A stretch of DNA of 64,000 nucleotides from Hyphomicrobiales bacterium (GTDB lineage: Bacteria > Pseudomonadota > Alphaproteobacteria > Rhizobiales > Rhizobiaceae). Under the pieces are notes generated by a model, which was given only the letters and a program-made list of their open reading frames with translations, did not search any database and was not told the origin of the DNA. Of this stretch, positions 45,868-57,485 are shown piece by piece. The stretch is taken from contig UBNQ01000006.1 in NCBI GenBank assembly GCA_900466875.1, positions 1-64,000 of the forward strand, given 5' to 3'. A program made the position numbers and the translations under genes. The stretch's first letter is position 1, and each line of letters opens with the position of its first letter.

Positions 45868-46884
45868 TCAGGCGACCGCCATCATCTCATGGAACTCTGC
45901 ACGCAGTGCCTGTTCGTCGGAAGCATCCGGCGTTGCAAAGCCGCGCTCGACCGCCTCGGCGCGCTGCAAAGCCTTGCCCGACAGCGGCACCACTTCCTTC
46001 ACCACGGCCTTCATTTCGTCCATCAGGCCGTTGCAATGCAAGACAATATCGCAGCCTCCCCCCATGATTCGTGCGGCACGTTCGCCGATCGTGCCCTTCA
46101 GGGCATTCATGGAGGTATCGTCAGAGACCAACAGGCCATCAAAGCCGATATGACCGCGAATGACCTCTTCGATCACCACCGGCGAGATGGTCGCGGGATC
46201 ACGCTCATCATAGGCAGTGAAGACGATATGCGCGCTCATTGCCATCAGTTCATCCTTCAGTGCAACGAAGGGGATGAAATCATGGGTTTCGAGTTCGGCG
46301 CGCGAAGCGGTGACGACCGGCAGTTCGTGATGGGAATCGGCCATGCCGCGGCCGTGACCCGGCATGTGTTTCATGATCGGCAGCATGCCGCCGGCCTTCA
46401 ACCCTTCGGCCGCAGCCTTGCCCATATCCGCGACCGCCTTCGGATCAAATCCATAGGCGCGATCCCCAATGACATTGCTTGCGCCTTCGATCGGGACGTC
46501 AAGGACGGGAAGGCAATCGACAGTGACGCGGAGTTTCATAAGGTCGAATGCGTGCAGGCGCGACATAAGCCAGGCCGCACGCAGGCCCTTCTCTTTGTCC
46601 TGCCGGTAGATTTCGCCCAGCGCGGCGGCCGAGGGATAACGCTCGATCATCGGTGGGCGAATGCGCTGCACCCGGCCGCCCTCCTGGTCGATCAGGACCG
46701 GTGCGTCCGGCCGACCGACGGCATCGCGCATCGACGCCACGAGATCGGCGATCTGGGGAAGCTCAACGCAGTTGCGGGCAAAAAGAATAAAGCCCCAGGG
46801 GCGTTCGTCACGATAGAGCGAGATTTCGTCGGCGGTCAGCGTTGCGCCGCTGGCGCCGAGAATCATGGATTTCGAAACACTCAT
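45868..46884 (-). CDS. nagZ: Beta-N-acetylhexosaminidase NagZ
   Basis: A glycoside hydrolase family 3 enzyme that removes N-acetylglucosamine from muropeptides in cell-wall recycling. The 338 residues include LIDQEGGRVQRIRPP, the catalytic His loop KHMPGHGRGMADSHHELP and the nucleophile Asp in LLVSDDTSMNAL. Cytoplasmic: no signal peptide. It precedes scpA on the same strand with a 36-base gap, a conserved alphaproteobacterial arrangement. Confidence 0.95.
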   Translation of the reverse strand: MSVSKSMILGASGATLTADEISLYRDERPWGFILFARNCVELPQIADLVASMRDAVGRPDAPVLIDQEGGRVQRIRPPMIERYPSAAALGEIYRQDKEKGLRAAWLMSRLHAFDLMKLRVTVDCLPVLDVPIEGASNVIGDRAYGFDPKAVADMGKAAAEGLKAGGMLPIMKHMPGHGRGMADSHHELPVVTASRAELETHDFIPFVALKDELMAMSAHIVFTAYDERDPATISPVVIEEVIRGHIGFDGLLVSDDTSMNALKGTIGERAARIMGGGCDIVLHCNGLMDEMKAVVKEVVPLSGKALQRAEAVERGFATPDASDEQALRAEFHEMMAVA

Positions 46885-46964
46885 GTCAAATTACCCGATG
46901 TAATGATGATCTGGACCAATTTCGCCTTTCTGCGAAACGCGAAAACGGTCCTCTCCCTGTACCA

Positions 46965-47014
46965 ACGCAATTCCGGACGCAAAACCGGTTCCCACTTTTG
47001 CTGGAATTGCTTTA
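46965..47014. repeat. Rhizobial intergenic palindromic repeat (RIME-like)
   Basis: GCAATTCC (46967-46974) and GGAATTGC (47003-47010) flank an inner segment AAAACCGGTTCCCACTTTT. This matches my memory of the rhizobial intergenic mosaic element, type with GCAATTCC ends. It lies between the SPOR-protein gene and nagZ. Confidence 0.65.
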
Positions 47015-47063
47015 ACGAAAAACGGGGCGCCATGCGCCCCGTCTGTTTTGGCAAAATTTCGTC

Positions 47064-50075
<3,012 letters not shown>

Positions 50076-50140
50076 GACCTCGTCCACTCACCTACATTAC
50101 TACGCTTCTGCCAGAGCAATATGGGCAAATGAGGGCGTTT

Positions 50141-51898
50141 TCAGCGCATCTCGTCCGGCGCAGCCGTGCCCGTAATCGTGAGGCCAGACCTCAATACGGA
50201 AGCAACTGCACGCACCAGCCCAAGTCTGGCGATACTCAATTCTCGGTTTTTATCGTTAACAAAACGTAATTCCGGTTGTTCCTTACCTTTATTCCAATGC
50301 GCATGGAAGAAGCTGGCTAGGTCGTAGAGGTAAAACGCGATGCGATGCGGCTCCTGCGAAAGCGCTGCGCTTTCGACGATCCGGGGGTATTCCGCAAGCT
50401 TGGCAACCAGCTGCAACTCGTTGGGATCGCTGATTCCACCGGCTGATGCGGCCAGATCGAGCGAATCAAGGTCGAGATCCGGAAAGGCGTCCTTCGCCTG
50501 GCGGAAAACCGACATGCAGCGGGCATGCGCATACTGGACGTAAAAGACCGGATTATCCTTCGATTGTTCAGTAACTTTTGCGAAATCGAAGTCCAGCGGC
50601 TCGGAATTCTTGCGGTAAAGCATCATGAAGCGGACCGAATCACGGCCGACTTCATCGACGACTTCGCGCAGGGTGACGAAATCGCCCGAACGCTTCGACA
50701 TCTTGACCGGTTCGCCGTCGCGATAAAGCTTCACCAACTGGCACAGAAGCACCGTCAGCTTCGCCTTGCCGTCCGATACGGCGCGGGCAACGGCCTCGAG
50801 CCGCTTGACGTAGCCGCCATGGTCGGCGCCGAGCACATAGATCATCTCGTCGAAGCCGCGATCATACTTCTCCTTGAAGTAGGCGACGTCGGCGGCGAAA
50901 TAGGTGTAAGCGCCGTCGGACTTGATCAGCGGCCGGTCGATATCGTCACCGACCTCCGTCGAGCGGAACAGCGTCTGGTCGCGGTCCTCCCAGTCTTCCG
51001 GCAGCTGTCCCTTCGGCGGCGGCAGCTTGCCCTTGTAGACATGCCCCTTGAAGGTCAGGTCGTTGATCGCCGCGCGGATCAGCTTGGCGCCTTCGGCATG
51101 CAGCGTGCGCTCGGAGAAGAATACGTCGTGATGCACGTTAAGGGCTTCGAGATCCTCGCGGATCATCACCATCATCGCCGCAACGGCACGATCCTTGACG
51201 AGCGGCATCCACTCCTCTTCCGGCATGTTGTGCAGCCGCGGACCGAACTCTTCCGCCAATTCCCTGCCGACCGGGACGAGATAGTCGCCCGGGTAAAGCC
51301 CAGCCGGAATCTCGCCAATCGCTTCACCCAGCGCTTCGCGGTAACGCAGGAAGACCGAGCGCGCCAGCACGTCGATCTGGCCGCCCGCGTCGTTGATGTA
51401 ATATTCCTTCACGACCTCGTAGCCGGCAAAGGACAAAAGATTGGCCAGCGCATCGCCGACGACCGCACCACGGCAATGTCCGACATGCATCGGGCCGGTC
51501 GGATTGGCCGAAACATATTCGACATTGGTCTTCTTGCCGGAACCTGTGGTCGAACGGCCGTAATTGGTCCCGGCGCTGATGACAGAGCTCAACAGACGCT
51601 GCCAGTAACCGGTCGAAAGACGGATGTTGATGAAGCCGGGGCCGGCAACGGAAACCTCGCTGACATCCGGATCATTGCGCAGTGCCGCCGAAATCAGGTC
51701 CGCAAGCGCACGCGGATTGGTGCCGAGCGGCTTTGCCAGCACCATGGCCGCATTGGTCGCGACATCGCCATGGCTCTGGTCGCGCGGAGGCTCGACGGTC
51801 AGTCGTCCGAAATCGACTTCGCTGCGCTTTTCCTTGATAATATCAATTGTTTCCAGCGCATTCTTAATTCTTGTATCGAAGTCAGCAAAAAGGTTCAT
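50141..51898 (-). CDS. argS: Arginyl-tRNA synthetase
   Basis: Charges tRNA-Arg. The 585 residues have the N-terminal Add-1 domain, the HIGH-type motif [18 protein letters not shown], the KMSK-type loop [12 protein letters not shown] and the C-terminal DALR anticodon-binding domain ([15 protein letters not shown] onward). Length and motifs are standard. It sits between dgt and the SPOR gene on the minus strand, a typical rhizobial order. Confidence 0.98.
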   Translation of the reverse strand: MNLFADFDTRIKNALETIDIIKEKRSEVDFGRLTVEPPRDQSHGDVATNAAMVLAKPLGTNPRALADLISAALRNDPDVSEVSVAGPGFINIRLSTGYWQRLLSSVISAGTNYGRSTTGSGKKTNVEYVSANPTGPMHVGHCRGAVVGDALANLLSFAGYEVVKEYYINDAGGQIDVLARSVFLRYREALGEAIGEIPAGLYPGDYLVPVGRELAEEFGPRLHNMPEEEWMPLVKDRAVAAMMVMIREDLEALNVHHDVFFSERTLHAEGAKLIRAAINDLTFKGHVYKGKLPPPKGQLPEDWEDRDQTLFRSTEVGDDIDRPLIKSDGAYTYFAADVAYFKEKYDRGFDEMIYVLGADHGGYVKRLEAVARAVSDGKAKLTVLLCQLVKLYRDGEPVKMSKRSGDFVTLREVVDEVGRDSVRFMMLYRKNSEPLDFDFAKVTEQSKDNPVFYVQYAHARCMSVFRQAKDAFPDLDLDSLDLAASAGGISDPNELQLVAKLAEYPRIVESAALSQEPHRIAFYLYDLASFFHAHWNKGKEQPELRFVNDKNRELSIARLGLVRAVASVLRSGLTITGTAAPDEMR

Positions 51899-51961
51899 AT
51901 CTCGTATCCACGCGCAATGCGAAGCGGGCCTTTGAAAGGCCGTTGGTGTTTGGAGGTCGGC

Positions 51962-53179
51962 CTAGCGCAAATCGGGAGTCTGGTCAAACAACTCCCCATG
52001 CACCCGGATGGCATAGGTATCGGTCATTCCGGCCAGATAATCGGCGACATGGCGCGCCTTGGCCGCCTGTTTTAGCCCGGAAATATGGTTGACCCAATAG
52101 TGGCTGCGCATCAGCGTCGGGTCGTTCATATAGACCTCGAAGAGATCGGTGACGATCTTCGACGCGCCTGCGCGGATGCGCATGATCTCCGGATGGCGAT
52201 AGATGCGGGCAAACAGCAGCTTCTTGATCATGCGGTCGGTTTCGGCCATTTCCAGCGAGAACGTCGCAATCACCTGGCCGGCCGAGCGCACATCAGCCGC
52301 GCATTGCGGACGAACCGAAGCTAGATTGGTCTGCGCCACGCCGATCACGTCCTCGACCATATGGGTGATCTGCCGACGCGTCACTTCATAGGCGAAGCGG
52401 CTCGGTTCGAGGTCGGGATATTTGTCGCGCACCTGCCGCATCAACCTCGCCAGGAACGGCACATCCTCCAGCATCTCGAAGGTCAGGAGGCCGGAGCGCA
52501 GACCGTCGTCGATATCGTGGGTATTGTAGGCGATGTCGTCCGAAATCGCCGCGACCTGTGCCTCAAGGCTGGCATAACTTGCCAGTTCGAGATCGTGAAG
52601 CTCGCAATAATCGCGGATCGGCTGCGGCACAGGGCCGTGCAGCCCCTCACCCTGCGGCGTCATCAGCGGGCCATTGTGCTTGACCAGGCCTTCAAGGCTT
52701 TCCCAGGTCAGGTTGATGCCGTCGAATTCCGCATAACGGCGCTCCAGCTTGGTGACGATGCGCAGCGACTGGGCATTGTGATCGAAGCCGCCGAAGGGCT
52801 TCATCATCTCGTCGAGCGCGTCCTCGCCGGTATGGCCGAAGGGCGTGTGGCCGAAATCGTGGACAAGCGCCACGCCTTCCGCCAGATCCTCGTCGATCTT
52901 CAAGGCGCGCGCCAGCGCACGGGCAATCTGAGCGACTTCGATCGTATGGGTCAGACGGGTGCGGTAATGATCGCCATCGGGGCTGATGAAGACCTGCGTC
53001 TTGTGCTTCAATCGGCGAAAGGCGGTCGTATGGACGATGCGGTCGCGGTCGCGCTGGAACTCGGAGCGCGTCAGGCTGCCGTCTTCGGGAAACATCCGGC
53101 CCCGGGAGCCCCATGGGTCCGATGCATAAACCGCCCGCTCGCCGCTTCCAAAACCGAGCGTCCTGGTATCGATCGTCAT
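51962..53179 (-). CDS. dgt: Deoxyguanosinetriphosphate triphosphohydrolase-like protein
   Basis: 405 residues of the HD superfamily. The metal-binding HD motif is present: [18 protein letters not shown], then [14 protein letters not shown]. It splits dNTPs to nucleoside and triphosphate; the preferred dNTP is not predictable. The start [13 protein letters not shown] follows AGGTGAAGG; an upstream in-frame ATG at 53239 lacks support. Divergent from erpA across 170 bases. Confidence 0.94.
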   Translation of the reverse strand: MTIDTRTLGFGSGERAVYASDPWGSRGRMFPEDGSLTRSEFQRDRDRIVHTTAFRRLKHKTQVFISPDGDHYRTRLTHTIEVAQIARALARALKIDEDLAEGVALVHDFGHTPFGHTGEDALDEMMKPFGGFDHNAQSLRIVTKLERRYAEFDGINLTWESLEGLVKHNGPLMTPQGEGLHGPVPQPIRDYCELHDLELASYASLEAQVAAISDDIAYNTHDIDDGLRSGLLTFEMLEDVPFLARLMRQVRDKYPDLEPSRFAYEVTRRQITHMVEDVIGVAQTNLASVRPQCAADVRSAGQVIATFSLEMAETDRMIKKLLFARIYRHPEIMRIRAGASKIVTDLFEVYMNDPTLMRSHYWVNHISGLKQAAKARHVADYLAGMTDTYAIRVHGELFDQTPDLR

Positions 53180-53348
53180 GCCTTCACCTGCATTTCCATT
53201 GCAATTCCGTTCCGCTCGGCCCATTGACGTGCCGTTCACGTCTTCATACCTATAGTGGGACCGTGCGCAAAGCCGGTGACAATAATCTTCGAGTTGTTCA
53301 GGCCCGACCTGCAGCTCACCGGGCCTTTACCCCGGCAGGAGACACGAA

Positions 53349-53678
53349 ATGACTGAAAATGTAACCCTCTCCGATGCCGCGGCCAAGCGCATCACCCAGA
53401 TCGTCGCAGCCGATACCGGCAAGCAGGCGCTGCGCGTCTCCGTCGAAGGCGGCGGCTGTTCCGGCTTTTCCTACAAGTTCGATCTGGCCGACGCGCCGGA
53501 GGCCGATGACGTGGTCATCGAGAACGGCGACGCCAAGGTGCTGATCGACAGCATGTCGCTGATCTATATGGTCGGATCGGAAATCGATTTCGTCGACAAC
53601 CTGCTCGGCCAGTCGTTCCAGATCAAGAACCCGAACGCGGTGGCAAGCTGCGGCTGCGGCACGAGCTTCTCCATCTGA
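53349..53678 (+). CDS. erpA: A-type iron-sulfur cluster insertion protein (ErpA/IscA-like)
   Basis: 109 residues with the three conserved cysteines of A-type carriers: GGGCSGFSY (Cys37) and SCGCGTSF near the C-terminus. It delivers Fe-S clusters to apoproteins. ErpA is preferred over IscA because it stands alone outside an isc or suf operon, which is inference. GCAGGAG lies 7-10 bases before the ATG. Confidence 0.92.
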   Translation: MTENVTLSDAAAKRITQIVAADTGKQALRVSVEGGGCSGFSYKFDLADAPEADDVVIENGDAKVLIDSMSLIYMVGSEIDFVDNLLGQSFQIKNPNAVASCGCGTSFSI

Positions 53679-53773
53679 TCCTTCTCTCGCGACCGGCATT
53701 TCGATCCGACCCGGCTTCCCTCCTGCGCTCGATCGTCTAAAAGAGACGGCAAGGAACAGAAGGTGGATACGGC

Positions 53774-54580
53774 ATGAAGATCGCGACCTGGAACATCAAC
53801 GGCGTCAAGGCGCGGATCGACAACCTGCGCCAGTGGCTTGCCGATTCGTCGCCGGACATCGTCTGCCTTCAGGAAATCAAATCGGTCGACGAGGGTTTTC
53901 CGCGGCTTGAGATCGAATCGCTCGGCTACCATGTGGAAACTCATGGCCAGAAGGGGTTTAACGGCGTCGCGATCCTCTCGAAGGTCAAACCCGACGAAGT
54001 GATGCGCGGCCTGCCGGGCGGCGAAGGGCCGGACGGTATCGTGGACGAGCAATCACGTTACATCGAATGCGTGTTTTCCGTCGCGAGCGGCGTCATCCGC
54101 GTCGCCTCCATCTACCTGCCCAACGGCAATCCGGCCGACGACCCGGTCAAGTATCCCTACAAGCTTGCCTGGATGGAACGGCTGCGGCGTCATGCACAGG
54201 CCTGCCTCGCGCTGGAAGAGCCGCTTATCCTCGCCGGCGACTACAATGTGATCCCCGAGCCGCATGACTGCTTCGATCCCGCTGTCTGGGCCGCGGACGC
54301 GCTCTTCCTGCCGCAAACGCGGGCAGCTTTTCGGCGGCTGGAAAATCTCGGTCTGATCGACGCCGTACGCGCAACGACCGATGCGACAAAGCTCTATTCG
54401 TTCTGGGATTATCAGGCCGGGGCCTGGCCGAAGAACAATGGTATCCGCATCGATCATCTTCTGCTGTCACCGGAGGCCGCAGATCGGCTCAAGGCAACCT
54501 CGATCGAAAAACATGTGCGGGCGTGGGAAAAACCATCGGATCACGTTCCGGTGGTCGGCCTGTTCGATTTCGCAGCCTGA
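53774..54580 (+). CDS. xthA: Exodeoxyribonuclease III (AP endonuclease)
   Basis: 268 residues of the EEP (endonuclease/exonuclease/phosphatase) family. Motifs: WNINGVKARIDNL at the N-terminus, CLQEIKS (metal-binding Glu), GDYNVIPEPHDC and the catalytic pair in GIRIDHLLLS and SDHVPVVG. It cleaves at abasic sites in base-excision repair. An AAGGTGG-like site precedes the ATG. Convergent with exoR, as in relatives. Confidence 0.96.
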   Translation: MKIATWNINGVKARIDNLRQWLADSSPDIVCLQEIKSVDEGFPRLEIESLGYHVETHGQKGFNGVAILSKVKPDEVMRGLPGGEGPDGIVDEQSRYIECVFSVASGVIRVASIYLPNGNPADDPVKYPYKLAWMERLRRHAQACLALEEPLILAGDYNVIPEPHDCFDPAVWAADALFLPQTRAAFRRLENLGLIDAVRATTDATKLYSFWDYQAGAWPKNNGIRIDHLLLSPEAADRLKATSIEKHVRAWEKPSDHVPVVGLFDFAA

Positions 54581-54631
54581 TCCGTGATCAAAGCACTGAA
54601 ACCCGAACGAGCCTCTTAAGCGCGGTTCGGG

Positions 54632-55426
54632 TCAGTCGTCGGTATCTGCCAGCTGGTGTGACATCGCAACGGCACCGCGGCGATCGCGCTCGTCAGCGAC
54701 CGAGAAGGCCTGTTCCTGAAGCTGCTCCATCCAGCCGCAATCCTTGGCGATGCAGCGATCCAGCGCCGCCGTCATGAAGGCCAGGCCGCGGACAGCCTGC
54801 CCTTCCTGGAAAAGAATATTGCCGAATACGGCCATGGCGCCGGCATGGCCGGTCTTGCGCGCCTGATTGAGCCACTTCTTGGCCTGCTGGATGTTGGAGC
54901 CACCGCCCTCGCCCGAAAGCATCATTCGAGCGAGCTGGTACTGGGCTTCCGCCACACCGAAGGTCGAGGCCACCTGGAAATAGAGCTGGCGCGCCTGATA
55001 AAGATCGGGCTTGACCGGGCTGCCCGGAATGCCGTGGCTGTAATAGCTCGCAAGCGACAGAAGCGCGTTGACGAAAAAGCCCGTGTCCTCCGACCCCGGC
55101 TCGACGCCCTGGGCTGCAATTTCATTATAGATCTTGAAGGCGGTGTAATCGTCCTTGGTCACGCCGTCGCCATAGGCATACATGTTGGCCAGCGCCCAGC
55201 GCGAACCGGTATGGCCTTTTTCAGCAGCATACCGATAGGCTTCGACCGCATCTTCCTTCTGGCCGTTCTTGTAGGCCTTGAAGCCGAACTTGAAGAGGTC
55301 GAAGGGGCCGGACTCCTTCGACACACCTGCCTTTATGTCGAAGGCAAGAGCGTTTCCGGCACAGAATGCCGCCAGCGATATTCCAAGAAGCAATACTCTC
55401 ATGGACCTGGTGCTAGACTTCCGCAT
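54632..55426 (-). CDS. exoR: Exopolysaccharide regulator ExoR (periplasmic Sel1-repeat protein)
   Basis: 264 residues with a Sec signal peptide (VLLLGISLAAFCAGNALA) and Sel1/TPR-like repeats: AVEAYRYAAEKGHTGSRWAL, TAFKIYNEIAAQGVEP, and QARQLYFQVASTFGVAEAQY followed by two more. The mature N-terminus FDIKAGVSKESGPFDLFKFG closely matches my recollection of Sinorhizobium meliloti ExoR. ExoR inhibits the ExoS/ChvI two-component system in the periplasm and is removed by proteolysis, linking stress or host signals to succinoglycan, motility and virulence. The start is the first ATG; M9 is an alternative. Convergent with xthA, as in rhizobia. Confidence 0.93.
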   Translation of the reverse strand: MRKSSTRSMRVLLLGISLAAFCAGNALAFDIKAGVSKESGPFDLFKFGFKAYKNGQKEDAVEAYRYAAEKGHTGSRWALANMYAYGDGVTKDDYTAFKIYNEIAAQGVEPGSEDTGFFVNALLSLASYYSHGIPGSPVKPDLYQARQLYFQVASTFGVAEAQYQLARMMLSGEGGGSNIQQAKKWLNQARKTGHAGAMAVFGNILFQEGQAVRGLAFMTAALDRCIAKDCGWMEQLQEQAFSVADERDRRGAVAMSHQLADTDD

Positions 55427-55848
55427 GGTTCAGTTTCTTTCGACCCGCGCGCGGCTTGGAGCCGAGGCGTGCATTATTGGCCGTGCATACGGAAGATCAG
55501 GATAAGACGATCCCGACATTCCGCCTCCCGATAGGCGAGAGAAACTGTAGGTTCCATTTCCGGCAAGACTTGGACCCCCGAACAAGGTTGTTGCGTGAGC
55601 GCAAAACGAATTGGCAATTTGCCCATCCGCGCCAGCAAAGCCCCGTTTATCTTGAAAAAACCCGCCCATGATACTCCAACATGCACACACCGCCCCCGCA
55701 GTCCGTGCTCTCTACTTCCCTACCGCTGCGCTTCGTTTGTGGCGGGAAATGGACAAAAGTCCTAGCCTTGATGCGCGGCGTGATCGTCACAAAAAAGTGT
55801 TGCGAAATCGTCACAGAATTTTAGCAGTCGAATAGATAACCAGCCAAG
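55427..55848. other. Upstream region of exoR, no gene seen
   Basis: About 420 bases between exoR and the FadL-type gene. Short frames on both strands lack ribosome sites and family resemblance. It should contain the exoR promoter and any ChvI site, but I cannot identify a motif with confidence. Confidence 0.5.
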
Positions 55849-55875
55849 AAAAAGCCCGATCGAAACCGGGCTTTT
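55849..55875 (-). terminator. Terminator after FadL-type gene
   Basis: AAAAAGCCCG/CGGGCTTTT hairpin with an 8-base loop, 20 bases past the stop on the minus strand. Confidence 0.8.
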
Positions 55876-55895
55876 GGCATTGCAGAGAGCAGAGG

Positions 55896-57131
55896 TCAGA
55901 AACGGACCTTGACGCTCGTCGAGATGGCCGCGACGAGATCGTCGTCGAAGTCATAGTTGGCGCGCTGACCGTAGGTTACACCGTCGAGCGTGACGGTCCG
56001 AGAAGAACCGCCGGTCATCAGACCGAGGACACCGGCCAGACGAAATTCGAGATTTTTCGTGGGAGAATAGGATCCGAGAACGCCCAAAGCCCAGGTATCG
56101 GTCTGTGAGCCGAAGCCCTGCGAGGTGCCACGATCCCAGGTCAGGCTGACGGCACCGCTCCACTGTTCGTTGAACTTGTGGCCGATACCGCCCATGACCG
56201 TCCAGCCGTCGCGGTAACCGAGATCGAGCGTGGTCGCACCGCCAGGTAGTGCACAGAGCGGCACGCCCGGTGCATCACAGAAGAACGGAACCTTCTGGAG
56301 CTGACTCCAGTCCGTCCACTTAACAGATCCAAAGGCGAGCCAATCCGGCGCTATACCAGACTGGACCTTCAGTTCGAGAACATCCGGCATTGCCTGCGAA
56401 CCGTATACGTCAACGGGTCCACCCAGTGCCGGAAGAACCTGCCTCAGATCGAGCGTGCCCGTAATATCGTTCAGCTTGACCTCACTATTGTAGACGAGGC
56501 TGGCCCGGAAAGCATATTCGGGAATCTCGTAGGCCACGCCCGCACGCCAGCCCCAGCCATCCCCTTCAAGATCGAGTCGCCCTATACCGGTAATCGGCGC
56601 CCCCGGTGGCACGGCCTGTACCAGACGCTCTTGGAAGCCATAAACTTCCTGATAGAATCCACCACCAATCAACCGAAGCTGGCCCGGCCCCACATCGAAA
56701 CGATAAGAACACGTCAGTGCATAGTTATGGCTCTCGACCTTCGTTTCGATATCCTCGTTGGCACCTGCCCAGTTCTGACCCGGATTTTTATGCGCGCCCC
56801 ATGGTTCGGAATAGTCGAACATGCAATCAGCCGCATCGCCGATCCCGGCTTTCACGCCAATCCGAGGAGACCAATAGTTTTCGCTCCCATTGGCAGAGGT
56901 CGGCAACCCGGTGAGGTCCCCTCCTCCGCCGAGCGGCTGGTCCGTCACATTCTTCAGCTTGCGGTCAGGCATGACGAACGTCGACGTCGCTTCCGCCGTA
57001 AACCGCGACGTGTCGAACAACAGATCGATATTGTAACCGCCGCGCTCAAGCCCCCCTGCGAGCGCCGGCGACTGCAGCATTCCGACCGCCGCCGCAGCCA
57101 GAACTCCGCCAGAAATAAAGTGTCTTACCAT
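55896..57131 (-). CDS. OmpP1/FadL family outer-membrane transporter
   Basis: 411 residues. A signal peptide (GGVLAAAAVGMLQSPALAGG; cleavage after ALA) is followed by a beta-barrel with alternating hydrophobic strands, many aromatic residues and a C-terminal Phe (TSVKVRF), a typical outer-membrane insertion signal. The FadL family takes up hydrophobic compounds such as long-chain fatty acids. The substrate is unknown. The start MVRHFISGGVLA follows a GGGAGATAAC site; the frame runs upstream to 57224 without support. Confidence 0.88.
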   Translation of the reverse strand: MVRHFISGGVLAAAAVGMLQSPALAGGLERGGYNIDLLFDTSRFTAEATSTFVMPDRKLKNVTDQPLGGGGDLTGLPTSANGSENYWSPRIGVKAGIGDAADCMFDYSEPWGAHKNPGQNWAGANEDIETKVESHNYALTCSYRFDVGPGQLRLIGGGFYQEVYGFQERLVQAVPPGAPITGIGRLDLEGDGWGWRAGVAYEIPEYAFRASLVYNSEVKLNDITGTLDLRQVLPALGGPVDVYGSQAMPDVLELKVQSGIAPDWLAFGSVKWTDWSQLQKVPFFCDAPGVPLCALPGGATTLDLGYRDGWTVMGGIGHKFNEQWSGAVSLTWDRGTSQGFGSQTDTWALGVLGSYSPTKNLEFRLAGVLGLMTGGSSRTVTLDGVTYGQRANYDFDDDLVAAISTSVKVRF

Positions 57132-57427
57132 GTTATCTCCCACTCCCGGTAAGTTACCGGTGTCACTGTAGTTCGTTGATCCTAAACAACAACTTTCGAG
57201 TGTCGGGACGATTGCAACGCACAATCGCTCAAAATTTACGTAAGCTCTTCAGCAACAAGGAGAGAATCGGCCGACAAGAGATGAAATTACCTGCGAAATT
57301 GACGAATCGCAGCCGGCCATAGAATTTTATCTTGTGGTAATATGCGGCTGTGTCCCTGGCGCAACAGAGCGGATTTTCTCCGGTTACGCAGCCGCACAAT
57401 AAATCAAGACGACATGTAAGCGCACGC
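57132..57427. other. Region between porin start and valS terminator, no gene seen
   Basis: About 300 AT-richer bases. It presumably contains the promoter of the FadL-type gene. No supported open frame, repeat or RNA gene is visible. Confidence 0.5.
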
Positions 57428-57461
57428 AAAAATGCCGCACCCATCGCTGGATACGGCATTT
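57428..57461 (-). terminator. Terminator after valS
   Basis: AAATGCCG/CGGCATTT stem with a 16-base loop and a T-run on the minus strand, 25 bases after the valS stop. Confidence 0.75.
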
Positions 57462-57485
57462 GGTGTTGATGCCCGGCTCTGAGAA

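Noticed and set aside
55430-55690. An 86-codon minus-strand frame upstream of exoR
   Set aside because: No ribosome site, atypical residue use and overlap with the exoR promoter region.
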